A DNA stretch of 64,000 nt from Perca fluviatilis (GCF_010015445.1 NC_053127.1:24592745-24656744); one strand, 5' to 3'; counted from the stretch's first letter, positions 42,732-56,019 are shown. Made by a program: numbers and translations. The notes: a model not told the origin generated them from the letters alone.

Positions 42732-43783
42732 TCAACTGGCTCCTTCGGCCAGGGACAGCGGCTCTCCGAGCTCCTCACGGATGACTGAGCTTCTCACCCT
42801 ATCTCTAAGGGAGATGCCAGCCACCCTCCTGAGGAAACCCATTTCGGCCGCTTGTACCCTGGATCTCGTTCTTTCGGTCATGACCCAGCCTTCATGACCA
42901 TAGGTGAGGGTAGGAACGAAAACTGACCGGTAGATCGAGAGCTTTGCCTTCTGGCTCAGCTCTCTTTTCGTCACAACGGTGCGATAGATGGAATGTAATA
43001 CCGCACCCGCTGCGCCGATTCTCCGACCAATCTCCCGCTCCATTGTCCCCTCACTCGCGAACAAAACCCCAAGGTACTTGAACTCCTTCACTTGGGGTAA
43101 GGACTCATTCCCTACCTGGAGAAGGCATTCCATCGGTTTCCTGCTGAGAACCATGGCCTCCGATTTAGAGGTGCTGATCCTCATCCCAACCGCTTCACAC
43201 TCGGCTGCGAACCGATCCAGTGAGTGCTGAAGGTCGCAGGCCGATGATGCCATCAGGACCACATCATCTGCAAAAAGCAGCGATGAGATCCCCAGCCCAC
43301 CGAACTGCAACCCCTCCCCACCCCGACTACGCCTCGATATCCTGTCCATAAATATTACAAACAGGATTGGTGACAAAGCGCAGCCCTGGCGGAGGCCAAC
43401 CCTCACCTGAAACGAGTCCGACTTACTGCCGAGAACCCGGACACAGCTCTCACTTTGGTCGTACAGAGATTGGATGGCCCTGAGTAGAGACCCCTCACCC
43501 CATACTCCCGCAGCACCTCCCACAGTATCTCCCGGGGGACCCGGTCATACGCCTTCTCCAAATCCACAAAACACATGTAGACCGGTTGGGCATACTCCCA
43601 GGCCCCCTCCAGGATCCTTGCGAGAGTGAAGAGCTGGTCCGTTGTTCCACGACCAGGACGGAATCCGCATTGTTCCTCCTCAACCTGAGGTTCGACTATC
43701 GGCCGAACCCTCCTTTCCAGCACCTTGGAGTAGACTTTACCAGGGAGGCTGAGAAGTGTGATACCCCTGTAATTGGCACACAC
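42732..43783 (-). pseudogene. LINE reverse transcriptase domain, frameshifted
   Basis: Two overlapping open frames together cover the palm and fingers motifs of a non-LTR reverse transcriptase. The upstream piece (43783-43403) carries the GFRPGRGTTDQ and CFVDLEKAYDRVP boxes, and the downstream piece (43523-42732) carries GLRQGCALSP, LLFADDVVLMA and EFKYLGVLF. The join needs a frame change between about 43523 and 43403. The catalytic Asp pair in FADD is intact, but the element as a whole is broken. Confidence 0.93.
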
Positions 43784-44601
43784 CCTCTGGTCCCCCTTTT
43801 AAAAGGGGAACCACCACCGCAGTCTGCCACTCCTTTGGCACTGTTCCAGACTTCCCCGCAATGTTGAAGAGACGTGTCAACCAGGACAGCCCCTCCACAC
43901 CCAGAGCCTTGAGCATTTCTGGACGGATCTCATCAATCCCCGGGCTTTGCCACTGTGGAGTTGTTTGACTACATCAGTGACTTCCGCCTGGGAAATCGAC
44001 GACAATCCCCGTCATCCTCCAGCTCTGCCTCTAACATAGAGGGCGTATTAGTCGGATTCAGGAGTTCCTCAAAATGCTCCCTCCCCCGCCCTATTACCTC
44101 CTCAGTTGAGGTCAACAGTGTCCCATCCTTACTGTACACAGCTTGGATGGTTCCCCTTCCCCCTCCTGAGGTGGCGAACACGTTTTCCAGAAGCACTTTG
44201 GTGCCGACCGAAGAGTCCTTCTCCATGTCTTCTCCAAACTTCTCCCACACCCGCTGCTTTGCCTCTTTCTTGGCAGAGGCTGCAGCCCTTCGGCCCGCCG
44301 GTACCCTGCAACTGCCTCCGGAGTCCTCTGGGATAACATATCCCGGAAAGACTCCTTCTTCAGTCGGACGGCGCTTCCCTGACCACCGGTGTCCACCACG
44401 GTGTTCGTGGGTTACCACCCCTTGAGGCACCTAAGACCCTAAGACCACAGCTCCTGCGCAGCATCAGCAATGGAAACTTTGAACATTGTCCACTCGGGTT
44501 CAATGCCCCCAGCCTCCACAGGGATGCACGAAAAGCTCCGCCGGAGGTGCGAGTTGAAAGTCCGTTGGACAGGGGCCTCCTCCAGAGCGTTCCCAATTTA
44601 C

Positions 44602-45460
44602 TTACCAGGTCTGTCCAGAGTCTTCCCCACCCCTGACCCAACTCACCACCAGATGGTGATCGGTTGACAGCTCTGCCCCTCTCTTCACCCGAGTGTCCAA
44701 AACATATGGCCTCAGATCAGATGAAACGATTATAAAATCGATCATTGACCTTCGGCCTAGGGTGCTCTGGTACCAGGTACACTTATGAGCATCCCTATGT
44801 TCGAACATGGTGTTCGTTATAGACAATCCATGACTAGCACAGAAGTCCAACAACAAACAACCACTCTGGTTTAGATCAGGGAGGCCGCTCCTCCCAATCA
44901 CGCCTCTCAGGTGTCTCCATCATTGCCCGTGTGCGTTGAAGTCCCCCAGCAGAACAATGGAGTCCCCACTGGCCCCCCCCATGCAGGACTCCACTCAAGG
45001 TCTCCAAGAAGGCTGAATACTCCAAACTCCTGTTTGGTGCATATGCACAAACAACAGTCAGAGTTTTCCCCCCACAACTTCGCATGTGTAGGGAGGCGAC
45101 CCTCCGTCCACCGGGCTAAACTCCAACGTAAGGCGCTCAGCGGGGGCTTGTTAGTATCCCCACACCCGCCCGGCGCCGCGCACCCTGAGCAACTCCGAGA
45201 AGAAGAAAGAGTCCAACCCTATCCAGGAGTACGGTTCCAGAACGAGACTGTGCGTAGAGGTAAGCCCCAACAGATCTAACCGGTAGCGCTCCACCTCCCG
45301 CACCAGTTCCGGCTCCTTCCCCACACAGAGGTGACGCGTTCCACGTCCCCAGAGCCAGCGTCTGCTGCCCGGGTCTGGTCCGGCCGAGGCCCCTGACCTT
45401 CACTGCCACCCATGTGGCAAGCGCGACCCCAGCGGTTCCTCCCACAGGTGGTGGGCCCAT
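44602..45460 (-). pseudogene. LINE AP-endonuclease domain, frameshifted
   Basis: Three open pieces (45460-45137, 45085-44876, 44901-44602) carry, in order, an LGTWN start motif, a KTLTVVCAYAPN strand, the SHGLSITNT and [13 protein letters not shown] region and the terminal STDHHLVV motif of the exonuclease-endonuclease-phosphatase fold. At least two frame changes break it. Confidence 0.9.
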
Positions 45461-45780
45461 GGGCTGGAGAGATGGGAGCCACGTAGCTTGTTCGGGCTGT
45501 GCCCGGCCCGGCTCCGTGGAAACCCGGCCACCAGGCCTCGCCCGACGAGCCCGCCCGTCTGGGCCTGGCTCCGGGGCCGGGCCCCGCCCTCGGGCAGGGT
45601 CACTCCATTTCTACCTTGTTTTTCCATTGGGGTTTTGAACCATTCTTTGTCTGGCCCCTCACCTGAGACCACTTTGCCTTGGGAGACCCTACCAGGAGCA
45701 CAAAGCTCCAGACAACACAGCCCTCAGGTTCACAGAGACACACAAACCTCTCCACCACGATAAGGTGATGGTTCACGGAG

Positions 45781-48700
45781 AAGGTGATAAAAGTGATAGC
45801 ATAATATTTCCAAAAAGGCCATTAAAAAGTCATAGTATAGTAGGCTATGCACAAAAAAGGGATGAAAAAGTCATATATAGTATGTCGAACAAAAGTCTGG
45901 AAGAAAATGCAAAATCTACACAAACTATCCCAGCCAAGACTGGGGGATCAATTCAAAGGTCAGAATGTAGTGTGCCTATTTGAAGCTGTGAACCACTACA
46001 CCACCATAACCACAACTGAAATAGGCTGAAAACCGTCATACTATAAAATGGAAAAAAGAGTGATAACGTCACAGAATATTATGTTGAAAAAGTCATTGTG
46101 TAGTACGTTGAAAAAAGTGATAAAAAGGTCATACTATAGCATGTTGAATAAAGTCCTAGTATAGTATGTCGATATAAGTGATAAAAAAAGTCATAGTATA
46201 TAGTATGTTGATAAAAGTGATTAAACGGCAATAGCATAATATTTCCAAAAAGGGCATTAAAAAGTAATAGTATAGCAGGCTATGCACAAAAAAGGGATGA
46301 AAAAGTCATAGTATAGTGCAAATATTGCATATTTGCAGCTGTGTGACCAACTACACCACCATGACCTAATCTGAAATAGGCTGAAAACAGGCATAGTTTA
46401 AAATGACAGAAAAAAGTGATTAAAGTCCTGGAATAGTATGTTGAAAACGTCGTAGTATAGTATGTCGAAAAAAGTGATAAAAAGGTCATAGTATAGTATG
46501 TCGAAAAAAAGTGATAAAAAGTCATAGTATAGAATGTCGAAAAAAGTGATAAAAATGTATAGCATGTCGAAAAGGTCATAGCATGTCGAAAAAAGTGATA
46601 AAAAAAGGCTTAGTATAGTATGTCGAAAAAAGTAATGAAAAAGTCATAGGATAATATTTCCAAAAAGGCCATTAAAAAGTAATAGTATAGTAGGCTATGC
46701 ACAAAAAAGGGATGAAAAAGTCATAGTATAGTATGTCGAAAAAAGTCAGGAAGATTGTCTCAGCTGAGACAGGGGATTGATCCAAGGGTTGGAGTATAAA
46801 GTGTCTATTTGCAGCTGTGTGAACTACTACACCACCATGACCATAAGGGATATGTGCTGAAAACAGTCGAAATATAAAATGGCAGAAAGAGTGATAATGT
46901 CATAGAATAGTATGTTGAAAAAAAAGTGATAAAAAGTCATAGTATAGAATGTCGAAAAAAAGTGATAAAAAATTATAGTATAGTATGTTGAATAAAGTTA
47001 TTAAAAGGTCATAGCATGTCGAAAAAAGTGATAAAAAGTCATAGTATAGAATGTCGAAAAAAGTGATAAAAAAGGCTTAGTATAGTATGTCGAAAAAAGT
47101 GATAAAAAAGTCATAGTACAGTATGTCGAAATATAAAATGGCAGAAAGAGTGATAATGTCATAGAATAGTATGTTGTAAAAGTAATTGTGTAGTATGTTG
47201 AAAAAAATTATAAAAAGATCATACTATAGCATGTCAAAAAAAGTCATAGTATATATAGCATGTCGACAAAAGTCATAGTATAGTATGTAAAAAAAAAGTG
47301 ATAAAAAGGTCACAATATAGTATGTTGAAAAAAGTGATAGCATAATATTTCCAAAAAGGCCATTAAAAAGTCATAGTATAGTAGGCTATGCACAAATTGG
47401 GGATTGAGCCAAAGGTTAGATTGTAATGTGTCTATTTGCATCTGTGTGAGCCACTACATCACCATGACCACAACTGAAATAAGCTGAAAACCGTCATCCT
47501 ATAAATGGCAAAAAGAGTGATAACATCATAGAATATTATGTTGAAAAAAGTGCTAAAAAGGTCATAGTATAACATGTCGAATGAAGTCATAGTATAGTAT
47601 GTCGATAAAAGTGTTAAAAAAGTCATAGTATAGTATGTCGAAAAAAAGTGATTAAAAGGTCATAGAAAAAAGTGATAAAAAAAGTCTTAGTATAATAAGT
47701 GAAATAAAGTGATAAAAATGTCATAGTATAGTATGTCGAAAAAAAGTTATAAAAAGTGATAGCATAATATTTCCAAAAAGGCCATTAAAAATTCATAGTA
47801 TAGTAGGCTATGCACAAAAAATGGATGAAAAAGTCATAGTATAGAATGTCGAAAAAAAGTCTGGAAGAAAATGTAAACTCTACACAAACTGTCCCAGCCA
47901 AGACTGGAGATTGATTCAAGGGTCAGAATGTAGTGTGTCTAGTTGAAGCTGTGTGAACCACTACACCACCATGACCACAACTGAAATAGGCTGAAAACCG
48001 TCATACTATAAAATGGCAAAAAGAGTGATAACGTCATAGAATATTATGTTGAAAAAGTCATTGTGTAGTATGTTGAAAAACGTGATAAAAAGGTCATAGT
48101 ATAGCATGTTGAATAAAGTCCTAGTATAGTATGTCGAAAAAAAGTGATAAAAAAGTCATAGTATAGCATGTCGAAAAAAGTCATAGTATAGTATGTCGAT
48201 AAAAGTGATAATAAAAGGTGATAGTATAGCATGTCGAAAAAAGTGATAAAAAAAGTCTAAGTATAGTATGTGAAATAAAGTGATAAAAATGTCATACTAA
48301 AAGGCATAATATTTCCAAAAAGGGCATTAAAAATTCATAGTATAATAGGCTATGCACAAAAAATGGATGAAAAAGTCGTAGTATAGTATGTCGAAAAAAG
48401 TCTGGAAGAAAATGCACACAAACAGTCCCAGCCCAGAGTGGGGATTGACCCAAGGGGTCAGACTGTAATGTGTCTATTTGCAGCTGTGTGAACCAATACA
48501 CCACCATGACTTCATCTGAAACAGGCTGAAAACAGGCATAGTTTAAAATGACAAAAAAGGTGATTAAAGTCCTGCAATAGTATGTTGAAAACGTCGTAGT
48601 ATAGTATGTCGAAAAAAGTGATAAAAAAATGATAGTATAGAATGTCGAAAAAAGTGATAAAAAAGTCATAGTACAGTATGTCGAAATATAACGAAATATA

Positions 48701-51700
48701 AAATGGCAGAAAGAGTGATAATGTCATAGTATAGCATGTCAAAAAAGTCATAGTATAGTATGTCGAAAAAAGTGATAAAAAGGTCATAGTATAGTATGTT
48801 GAAAAAAAGTGATAAAAAAATGATAGTATAGTATGTTGAATAAAGTGATTAAAAGGTCATAGCATGTCGAAAAAAGTGATAAAAAGTCATAGTATAGAAT
48901 GTCGAAAAAAGTGATAAAAAAGTCATAGTACAGTATGTCGAAATATAAAATGGCAGAAAGAGTGATAATGTCATAGAATAGTATGTTGAAAAAGTCATTG
49001 TCTAGTATGTTGAAAAAAATTATAAAAAGATCATAGGATAACATGTCAAAAAAAGTCATAGTATAGTATGTCAAAAAAGTCATAGTATAGTATGTCGAAA
49101 AAAAGTGATAAAAAAATGATAGTATAGTATGTTGAATAAAGTGATTAAAAGGTCATAGTATGTCGAAAAAAGTGATAAAAAGGTCATAGTATAGTATGTC
49201 GAAAAAAAGTGATAAAAAATGATAGTATAGTATGTTGAATAAAGTGATTAAAAGGTCATAGCATGTCGAAAAAAGTGATAAAAAGTCATAGTATAGTATG
49301 TCGAAAAAAGTGATAAAAAGTCATAGTACAGTATGTCGAAGTATAAAAAGGCAGAAAGAGTGATAATGTCATAGAATAGTATGTTGAAAAAGTCATTGTC
49401 TAGTATGTTGAAAAAAATTATAAAAAGATCATAGTATAGCATGTCAAAAAAAGTCATAGTATATATAGCATGTCGAAAAAAGTCATAGTATAGTATGTCG
49501 AAAAAAGTGATAAAAAGGTCATAGTATAGTATGTCGAAAAAAAGTGATAAAAAATGATAGTATAGTATGTTGAATAAAGTGATTAAAAGGTCATAGCATG
49601 TCGAAAAAAGTGATAAAAAGTCATAGTATAGAATGTCGAAAAAAAGTGATAAAAAAATGATAGTATAGTATGTTGAATAAAGTGATTAAAAGGTCATAGC
49701 ATGTCGAAAAAAGTGATAAAAAGTCATAGTATAGAATGTCGAAAAAAGTGATAAAAAAGGCTTAGTATAGTATGTTGAAAAAAGTGATAAAAAAGTCATA
49801 GTACAGTATGTCGAAATATAAAATGGCAGAAAGAGTGATAATGTCATAGAATAGTATGTTGAAAAAGTCATTGTCTAGTATGTTGAAAAAAATTATAAAA
49901 AGATCATAGTATAACATGTCAAAAAAAGTCATAGTATAGCATGTCAAAAAAGTCATAGTATAGTATGTCGAAAAAAGTGATAAAAAAGACATAGTATAGT
50001 ATGTCGATAAAAGTGATTAAAAGGTTGTAGTATATGTTAAATAAAGTGATTAAAAGGTCATAGCATAGCATGTCAAAAAAAGTGATTAAAAAGTCATAGT
50101 ACAGTATGTCGAATAAAGTGATAAAAAGGTCACAATATAGTATGTTGAAAAAAGTGACAGCATAATAATAATTTCCAAAAAGGCCATTAAAAAGTCATAG
50201 TATAGTAGGCTATGCACAAAAAATTGATGAAGAAGTCATAGTATAGTATGTCGAAAAAAGTCTGGAAGAAAATGCACATAAACTGTCCTAGCCCAGACTG
50301 GGGATTGAGCCAAAGGTTAGATTGTAGTGTGCCTATTTGCATCTGTGTGAACCACTACACCACCATGACCACAGCTGAAATAAGATGAAAACCATCATCC
50401 TATAAATGGCAAAAAGAGTGATAACATCATAGAATATTATGTTGAAAAAAGTGCTAAAAAGGTCATAGTATAGCATGTCGAATGAAGTCATAGTATAGTA
50501 TGTCGATAAAAGTGTTAAAAAAGTCATAGTATAGTATGTCGAAAAAAAGTGATTAAAAGGTCATAGAAAAAAGTGATAAAAAAAGTCTTAGTATAATAAG
50601 TGGAATAAAGTGATAAAAATGTCATAGTATAGTATGTCGAAAAAAGTAATGAAAAAGTCATAGTATAGTAGGCTATGTACAAAAAATGTATGAAAAAGTC
50701 ATAGTATAGTATGTCGAAAAACGTCTGGAAGAAAATACTGAATCCACACAAACCCAGAGTGGGGATTGACCCAAGGGTCAGACTGTAATGTGTTTATTTG
50801 CCACTGTGTGAACCAATACACCACCATGACCTCATCTGAAATAGGCTGAAAACAGGCATAGTTTAAAATGACAAAAAAGGTGAATAAAGTCCTGGAATAG
50901 TATGTTGAAAATATCGTAGTATAGTATGTCGAAAGAAAGACAAAAAGCTGTGTGAACTACTACACCACCATGACCATAAGGGATATGTGCTGAAAACAGT
51001 CTAAATATAAAATGGCAGAAAGAGTGATAATGTCATAGAATAGTATGTTGAAAAAGTAATTGTGTAGTATGTCGAAAAAAGTGATAAAAAAGTCATAGTA
51101 TAGTATGTAAAAAAAAAGTGATAAAAAAGTCATAGTATAGTATGTCGAAAAAAGTGATTAAAAGGTCATAGTATATGTTGAATAAAGTGATTAAAAGGTC
51201 ATAGCATAGAATTTCAAAAAAGTGATTAAAAAGTCATAGTATAGTAGGCTATGCACAACAAACTGATGAAAGAGTCATAGTATAGTATGTCAAAAAAAGT
51301 CTGGAAGAAAATGTATATCCACGCAATCTGTCCTAGCCCAGACTGGGGAGCGAATCAAGGGTCAGAGTATAAAGTGTCTATTTGCATCTGTGTAAACCAC
51401 TACTGAAATAGGTTGAAAACCGTCATACTATAAAATGGCAAAAAGAGTGATAACGTCATAGAATATTATGTCGATAAAAGTCATAGTATAGTATGTCGAT
51501 AAAAGTGCTAAAAATGTCATAGTATAGTATGTCGAAAGAAAAAGCCAAATCTACACAAACTGTCCCAGCCCAGACTGGGTATTGATTCAAGGGTCCAACT
51601 GTAATGTGTCTATTTGCAGCTGTGTGAACCACTACACCACCATGACATCATCTGAAATATACTGAAAACAGACATAGTTTAAAATGACAAAAAAGTGATA

Positions 51701-52140
51701 AAGTCATAGAATTGTATGTTGAAAAAGTCATAGTATAGTATGTTGAAAAAGGTGATAAAAAGGTCATAGTATAAGTCATAATATAGTATGTCCAAAAAAG
51801 TCTGAAAGAACATGCACAATTCACACAAACTGTCCCATCACAGACTAGGGATCGATCCAAGGGACAGACTATAATGTGCCTATTTGCAGCCACGTGAACC
51901 ACTGTTCCACCATTCCCACAAGAGAAATATGCTGAAAACAGTCATTGTATAAATTGGCAAAAGAGTGATAAAGTCACAGTATAGTATGTTGAAAAGTGTC
52001 AGAGTATAGTATGTCGAATAAAAGAGATAAAAAAGTCATAGTATAGCATGTCAAAACAAGTGATAAAAAAGTCATAGTATAGTATGTCGAAAAGAGTCAT
52101 ACAAAACTTATAGTTTAGTATATCAAAGAAAGTCTGGAAG
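45781..52140. repeat. ~6.4-kb satellite-like tandem array, ~36-bp unit with higher-order block
   Basis: The basic unit is about 36 bp, roughly GTCATAGTATAGTATGTCG followed by an A-run and GTGATAAAAAG, with small indels. A longer block recurs among the units: GGCTATGCAC at 45843, 46278, 46693, 47384, 47806, 48348, 50208 and 51247, plus GGCTATGTAC at 50671. It is followed in most cases by a CTGTCCCAGCC-like segment and ACTACACCACCATGAC. Spacing is irregular (about 415 to 1860 bp). All long open frames here (FITFFDILYYD-type repeats on the minus strand) follow from the repeat and are not genes. Confidence 0.95.
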
Positions 52141-53336
52141 ATAATGCAAACTCCACAGATAAAGTCCAAGTCACGCAATACACACCCATTATTAACGCAG
52201 AAAAAGATTGAAAGAAGCACTAGCCTTAAACAGCGGTGAAACACTAAAACTGTAAAAGAAATCAAAAAGCTAATTGATTTTCTAATAGCTGAAGGTTTTG
52301 TGAATAGTTTGAAGCTGGAATGACATGACATAAAAGATCTAAATACTTCTTGTGGTACACATCCTCAAATAGGTTTCCAAATAAAATCTATGATAAATTT
52401 ATAAATAAATTAGAACACACAAGTTAACAAGTCTGGAGCTTTTAGGAGCCCCAGAGTTTTTTTTACTGACAATCTATGACAAATATTTAACAATGGAATC
52501 TAAAGTATATGAGAAGAGGTGTTGCCTTGTTACCACCAGCAGGGACACTGATCATTCTTTGAGTCTCGTGGAGGAAAATGTTTCAGTATTTATGGATCTA
52601 GAATAACCGACTGGCAGCAACATTCTAGTGATGAGCTCAAATCAGATTCGTCCAGTTTTTATTAAATAAAAAAAATTAAAAAATCTTTGCAAATTATTCA
52701 AACGTAAGATGCCAGGTTTTCTTGGATGTTCAGACATATGTTTCCTGGAAATCCTCTTTGCTTTCCACAGCATATGTTAGAAAAGGTTCCTGCTCAGTGA
52801 TAGATGTGTTCAGTCACTTTGTGTTTAGACATGCTGCTGGAGCAAGGACAGCATTTGTGGAGGCCACGCAGTCATAATGAGCTTGATAAATAGGCCTTGG
52901 AGAGCTGCTGTGCCATCAGTGGGCTGATTCTTGCTCAAAGACTCCCCCTTGTGGATGAAGGATCAGTGCACATTGACTGAGACACTACAAAACGACAGAG
53001 ATGCTGATTTATTCATCTTTTTGGTTTCATTAGCAGATGATGTATAAAGCAACCCAGATTGAATCTGGTTTCACAAATGCTGCAAGTATTTAATACGTTA
53101 CTAATTCTAGAGGGAACCAGGTATTATCTTTCTGTAATATTTGTGAATAAATTTCAGTATAAAACAGCAATTTAGTTTTACCTTAACTATGACCTGTAAC
53201 ATGTAGCCTAGATATTTCTTTTTTATAAATCTGCAATATAAATGGATTATAATCTGAATAATTGATTATGTATCATATTACTAAACTCTATATAGGACTA
53301 TCTTCACTCTAAAAATCACTGAACCACTGAAAATGA

Positions 53337-53340
<4 letters not shown>
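52141..53340. other. No gene seen; right flank of the satellite array
   Basis: The last satellite-like words fade at about 52140-52330 into text sharing CACTAAAACTGTAAAAG with the left flank near 42160. Beyond that is AT-rich sequence without recognised features. Confidence 0.5.
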
Positions 53341-53375
<35 letters not shown>

Positions 53376-53396
53376 TGTGTGTGTGTGTGTGTGTGG
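53341..53396. repeat. (GT)n microsatellite
   Basis: About 28 GT units with one GAGT interruption. Confidence 0.96.
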
Positions 53397-54155
53397 GCGT
53401 GTGTGTTTCAAAGAAATGTTTTGCCATCTGTTGATTACTGAATCTGTGAGCTATTGACACTGCAGGTGGTGTATTTTTACCACAAACACACACATACACA
53501 CATTTTTTCACTCTTTCCATGAAATTGAACCGATGTTTAACGTCACCCCATCAATTGTACCTTGATTACTCTGTACTTCACAGAGGCCACACAGGGCTTG
53601 ATGGTTAGTGCACCGGTGCTCAGAGAGATTGTCCGATGTCACTAAAAGGTTTGATATTTGCTGAGGTGTTTCTGAACTTCTTCTCACCCCAGACTGCTGC
53701 AAAAAGGATGAGCACAGGGTGACCCTTTTGGCAAAGAAAAAGAAAAGGTGACAAGCTAAATAAAGATGTCCTCAAAAGTCAAATGTGTATCTGGAGAACA
53801 ATCTCTTTTTAACTGAACCAGGACTCCATTACTAATATCAAAAGTTTGATTGATACAAACTTTTTTTTTTTTAAACTATGTAGTTTCCTTATTCCACTAT
53901 TTAATCTGTTTATCTTTGACTGATTTATTTCATCACGAGCAACTTTGTTTCTACTTATCATGACATCATCTGAATCTCACAGTAAACATGTTCTCAATGC
54001 CTCAATCCAGCACAACTAATACTTATGTTGCTAGGTCTGTAAATTACAATTATGGGGTTGGTAGTATAATCATCAGTGTGGAAGAAGTATTCACATCCTT
54101 TACCAATGTAAAAGTACCAAGTACCACCACAGTATAAAATACTACAAGTAAAAGC

Positions 54156-54180
54156 ATAGATAGATAGATAGATAGATATG

Positions 54181-54234
<54 letters not shown>

Positions 54235-54273
54235 TATAGATAGATAGATAGATAGATATGTAGATAGATAGAT
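54156..54273. repeat. (GATA)n microsatellite
   Basis: About 29 tetranucleotide units (ATAG/TAGA register) with three ATGT or ATAT interruptions. Confidence 0.97.
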
Positions 54274-54315
54274 CTACATACTTCTTTGTCTGTTGTATTA
54301 TTATCTGTTGTTAAT

Positions 54316-54348
54316 GTGGATGCCTACTTGTGACAAGTAGGCATCCAC
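54316..54348. repeat. Perfect palindrome, 16-bp arms with a 1-base centre
   Basis: GTGGATGCCTACTTGT at 54316-54331 and its exact complement at 54333-54348, separated by a single G. Lies about 40 bp after the GATA tract. Confidence 0.9.
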
Positions 54349-55589
54349 CACGTCAACACCCTCTCCCAGAACACACAGGGTTTGTGAAAATGTCCTCTTC
54401 CTGTATACAGTTCGGTAAGGGTCACAAGATAAATTACAATATATATATATTTTTACTTTTCTCTTGCATTTTTATGTAAAAATTGGATAATTTTACCTCA
54501 TTGAGCATCAAACATGTATTTATATGAAACTATTTAAGAAGTTCAGAGGGGAAATTACTGCAAACAAACAAACAAACTGCTAACAAGACATATGTCTGCC
54601 AAAATATGTGAACTATAAGTATAAAGTACAATACATAAAGTAAAATACAAGTGCCTTAAAATTGTCGGGTAAATGTACTTAGTTGCTTTTCACAACTGGT
54701 CGTGTTACCATCATGGAGAAAACTGAAGCAACTTGCACAGTAAAATAGTAAAGATTTTCCAAAACATACACACATAATGAAAGAGAAATTTTCTATTTAA
54801 AAGTAATTATGTGGGAAAAAAATGCAAGAAATGTTTGAGAGATGAGGTAAAAACTCAAACACGTACTAGACAACAATACAAATCAAACGTTTGCATCAAA
54901 TTAATTCTATCAATTCTATCAAGTTAATTCTTATTTAGCCCACATGATGAACAATTTCATTTGCATTCTGCTCTACGGCACAGAATGTCAGATGTGAAGT
55001 GTATGTCCGGTTTTTCTGAAGCCGTTTAATCAGCCCTCATATTTGTGTGACATTGTTCAATAATCCGTGGTCTTATTCCTCTGTCGCTTTTGGTTTTGGC
55101 TTTGTAAGTCACAACTGAAACGTGATATATGACATTTCTCAGTTGTACAGGTCAAGAACTGTTTTATAGTACAGTTTCTCTATTGAAAGCCCTCAGACAT
55201 TTTGAGTCTTTACATGCTGTTCACTCTTGACAGAGGACAGAAACCAGGGGCAATGGATCATCCGAGTGCATCTCCTCTTTCTGGGATGAATATATTAGCT
55301 CTGACAAGACAGTCTCTGACATTTAGTGATCTGTGATGATCACCATAAACCTTTCATCATCAAATGTCAGACTGAAGTACTTTCCAGAGTTTGCAACTGA
55401 TCTGATGAACACCACGGTTTAGAGAAGGAATACTGCAGGCCCAGTCCCAATGTTCATCCTGAGCTGTAAAACACTGAACACTCACAGACTTTAATTAACA
55501 TCTACTGTGCAGGAAGGTACTAGGGCTCAAATGCTTTAATGGGACTGCTGCCCCCTTCCATTTTCAAATGGTATGGGGAAGCCGCTATT

Positions 55590-55815
55590 CTGTGACTTCT
55601 GTTGATGCTTTTAAAAAGCATAAAGACTCACCTATTTAAACTGTTAAGTTTTATTTTACTGTTTGTATTTGTATGTATCTGTGTGTATCAATTGTTATTT
55701 TATTCTCTTCTATTGCTTGTTATTTTATTAAAACTTATTTTTTTACAATTTTACTCTTGTGAAGCACTTTGTGACTTTCTTCTGTAAAAGGTGCTATATT
55801 AACTCATATTATTAA
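55590..55815 (+). mobile_element. 3' tail of a LINE (fragment)
   Basis: TTTTAAAAAGCATAAAGACT followed by CACCTATTTAAACT recalls the coding end (KTHLFKL) of fish LINE ORF2, and GAAGCACTTTGTGACTTTC with GGTGCTATATTAA recalls the usual 3' UTR end. Only the tail is present, as expected for a 5'-truncated copy. Based on remembered similarity. Confidence 0.55.
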
Positions 55816-56019
55816 GCTACATAGACATTTATAGAATATTTTTTATAGAATAAAGGGTATGAGGCATTTTCCCAGATTTGAGTTTCACGTGCACCAAAGT
55901 GTGTCCCTCTGGCCGACCTCTACACTGATTTCAGAGGATGACACCCTCTAATCTAAGCTGTCACCTTGAGTATGAATACATTCTCCAGGTAGCGAATAAG
56001 CTACTTGGAGGACTTTGTG

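Larger units (their letters stand above)
42466..45780 (-). mobile_element. APE-type non-LTR retrotransposon (LINE), near full length, frame-broken
   Basis: On the minus strand the element runs from a start near 45780 (CTCCGTGAACCATCACC) to a 3' end made of GGAT tetranucleotides at 42466-42481. Endonuclease fragments lie at 45460-44602 ([27 protein letters not shown]), a linker at 44641-43969, reverse transcriptase at 43783-42732 (RGITLLSLPGKVYS, QCGFRPGRGTTDQLF, MCFVDLEKAYDRVP, GLRQGCALSPILF, catalytic FADD at 43263-43274) and a C-terminal part to about 42480. Several frameshifts separate these pieces, so it is not translatable as one protein. GC content is much higher than its AT-rich flanks. 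Possible target duplication: GTGATAAAAAGT at 42454-42465 and GTGATAAAAGT at 45784-45794. The clade was not resolved from memory. Confidence 0.93.
54072..54705 (+). mobile_element. GTGGAAGAAGTA-family repeat interrupted by a GATA microsatellite
   Basis: The left part (CAGTGTGGAAGAAGTATTCAC, ACCACCACAGTATAAAATAC) and the right part (GTAAATGTACTTAGTTGCTTTTCACAAC near 54668-54697) match the two ends of the family also seen at 18270 and 22948. Between them lie a (GATA)n tract and a palindrome. Confidence 0.6.

Noticed and set aside
43586..45763. Several + strand open frames opposite the LINE
   Set aside because: Antisense shadows of the GC-rich LINE coding sequence on the minus strand.
45781..52140. 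CRISPR-like regular repeat array
   Set aside because: Units are contiguous tandem repeats without unique spacers, and the DNA is vertebrate.
46280..52331. Repeated minus-strand frames such as FITFFDILYYD
   Set aside because: Translation of the 36-bp satellite; the 36-bp unit is a multiple of three, so frames stay open.
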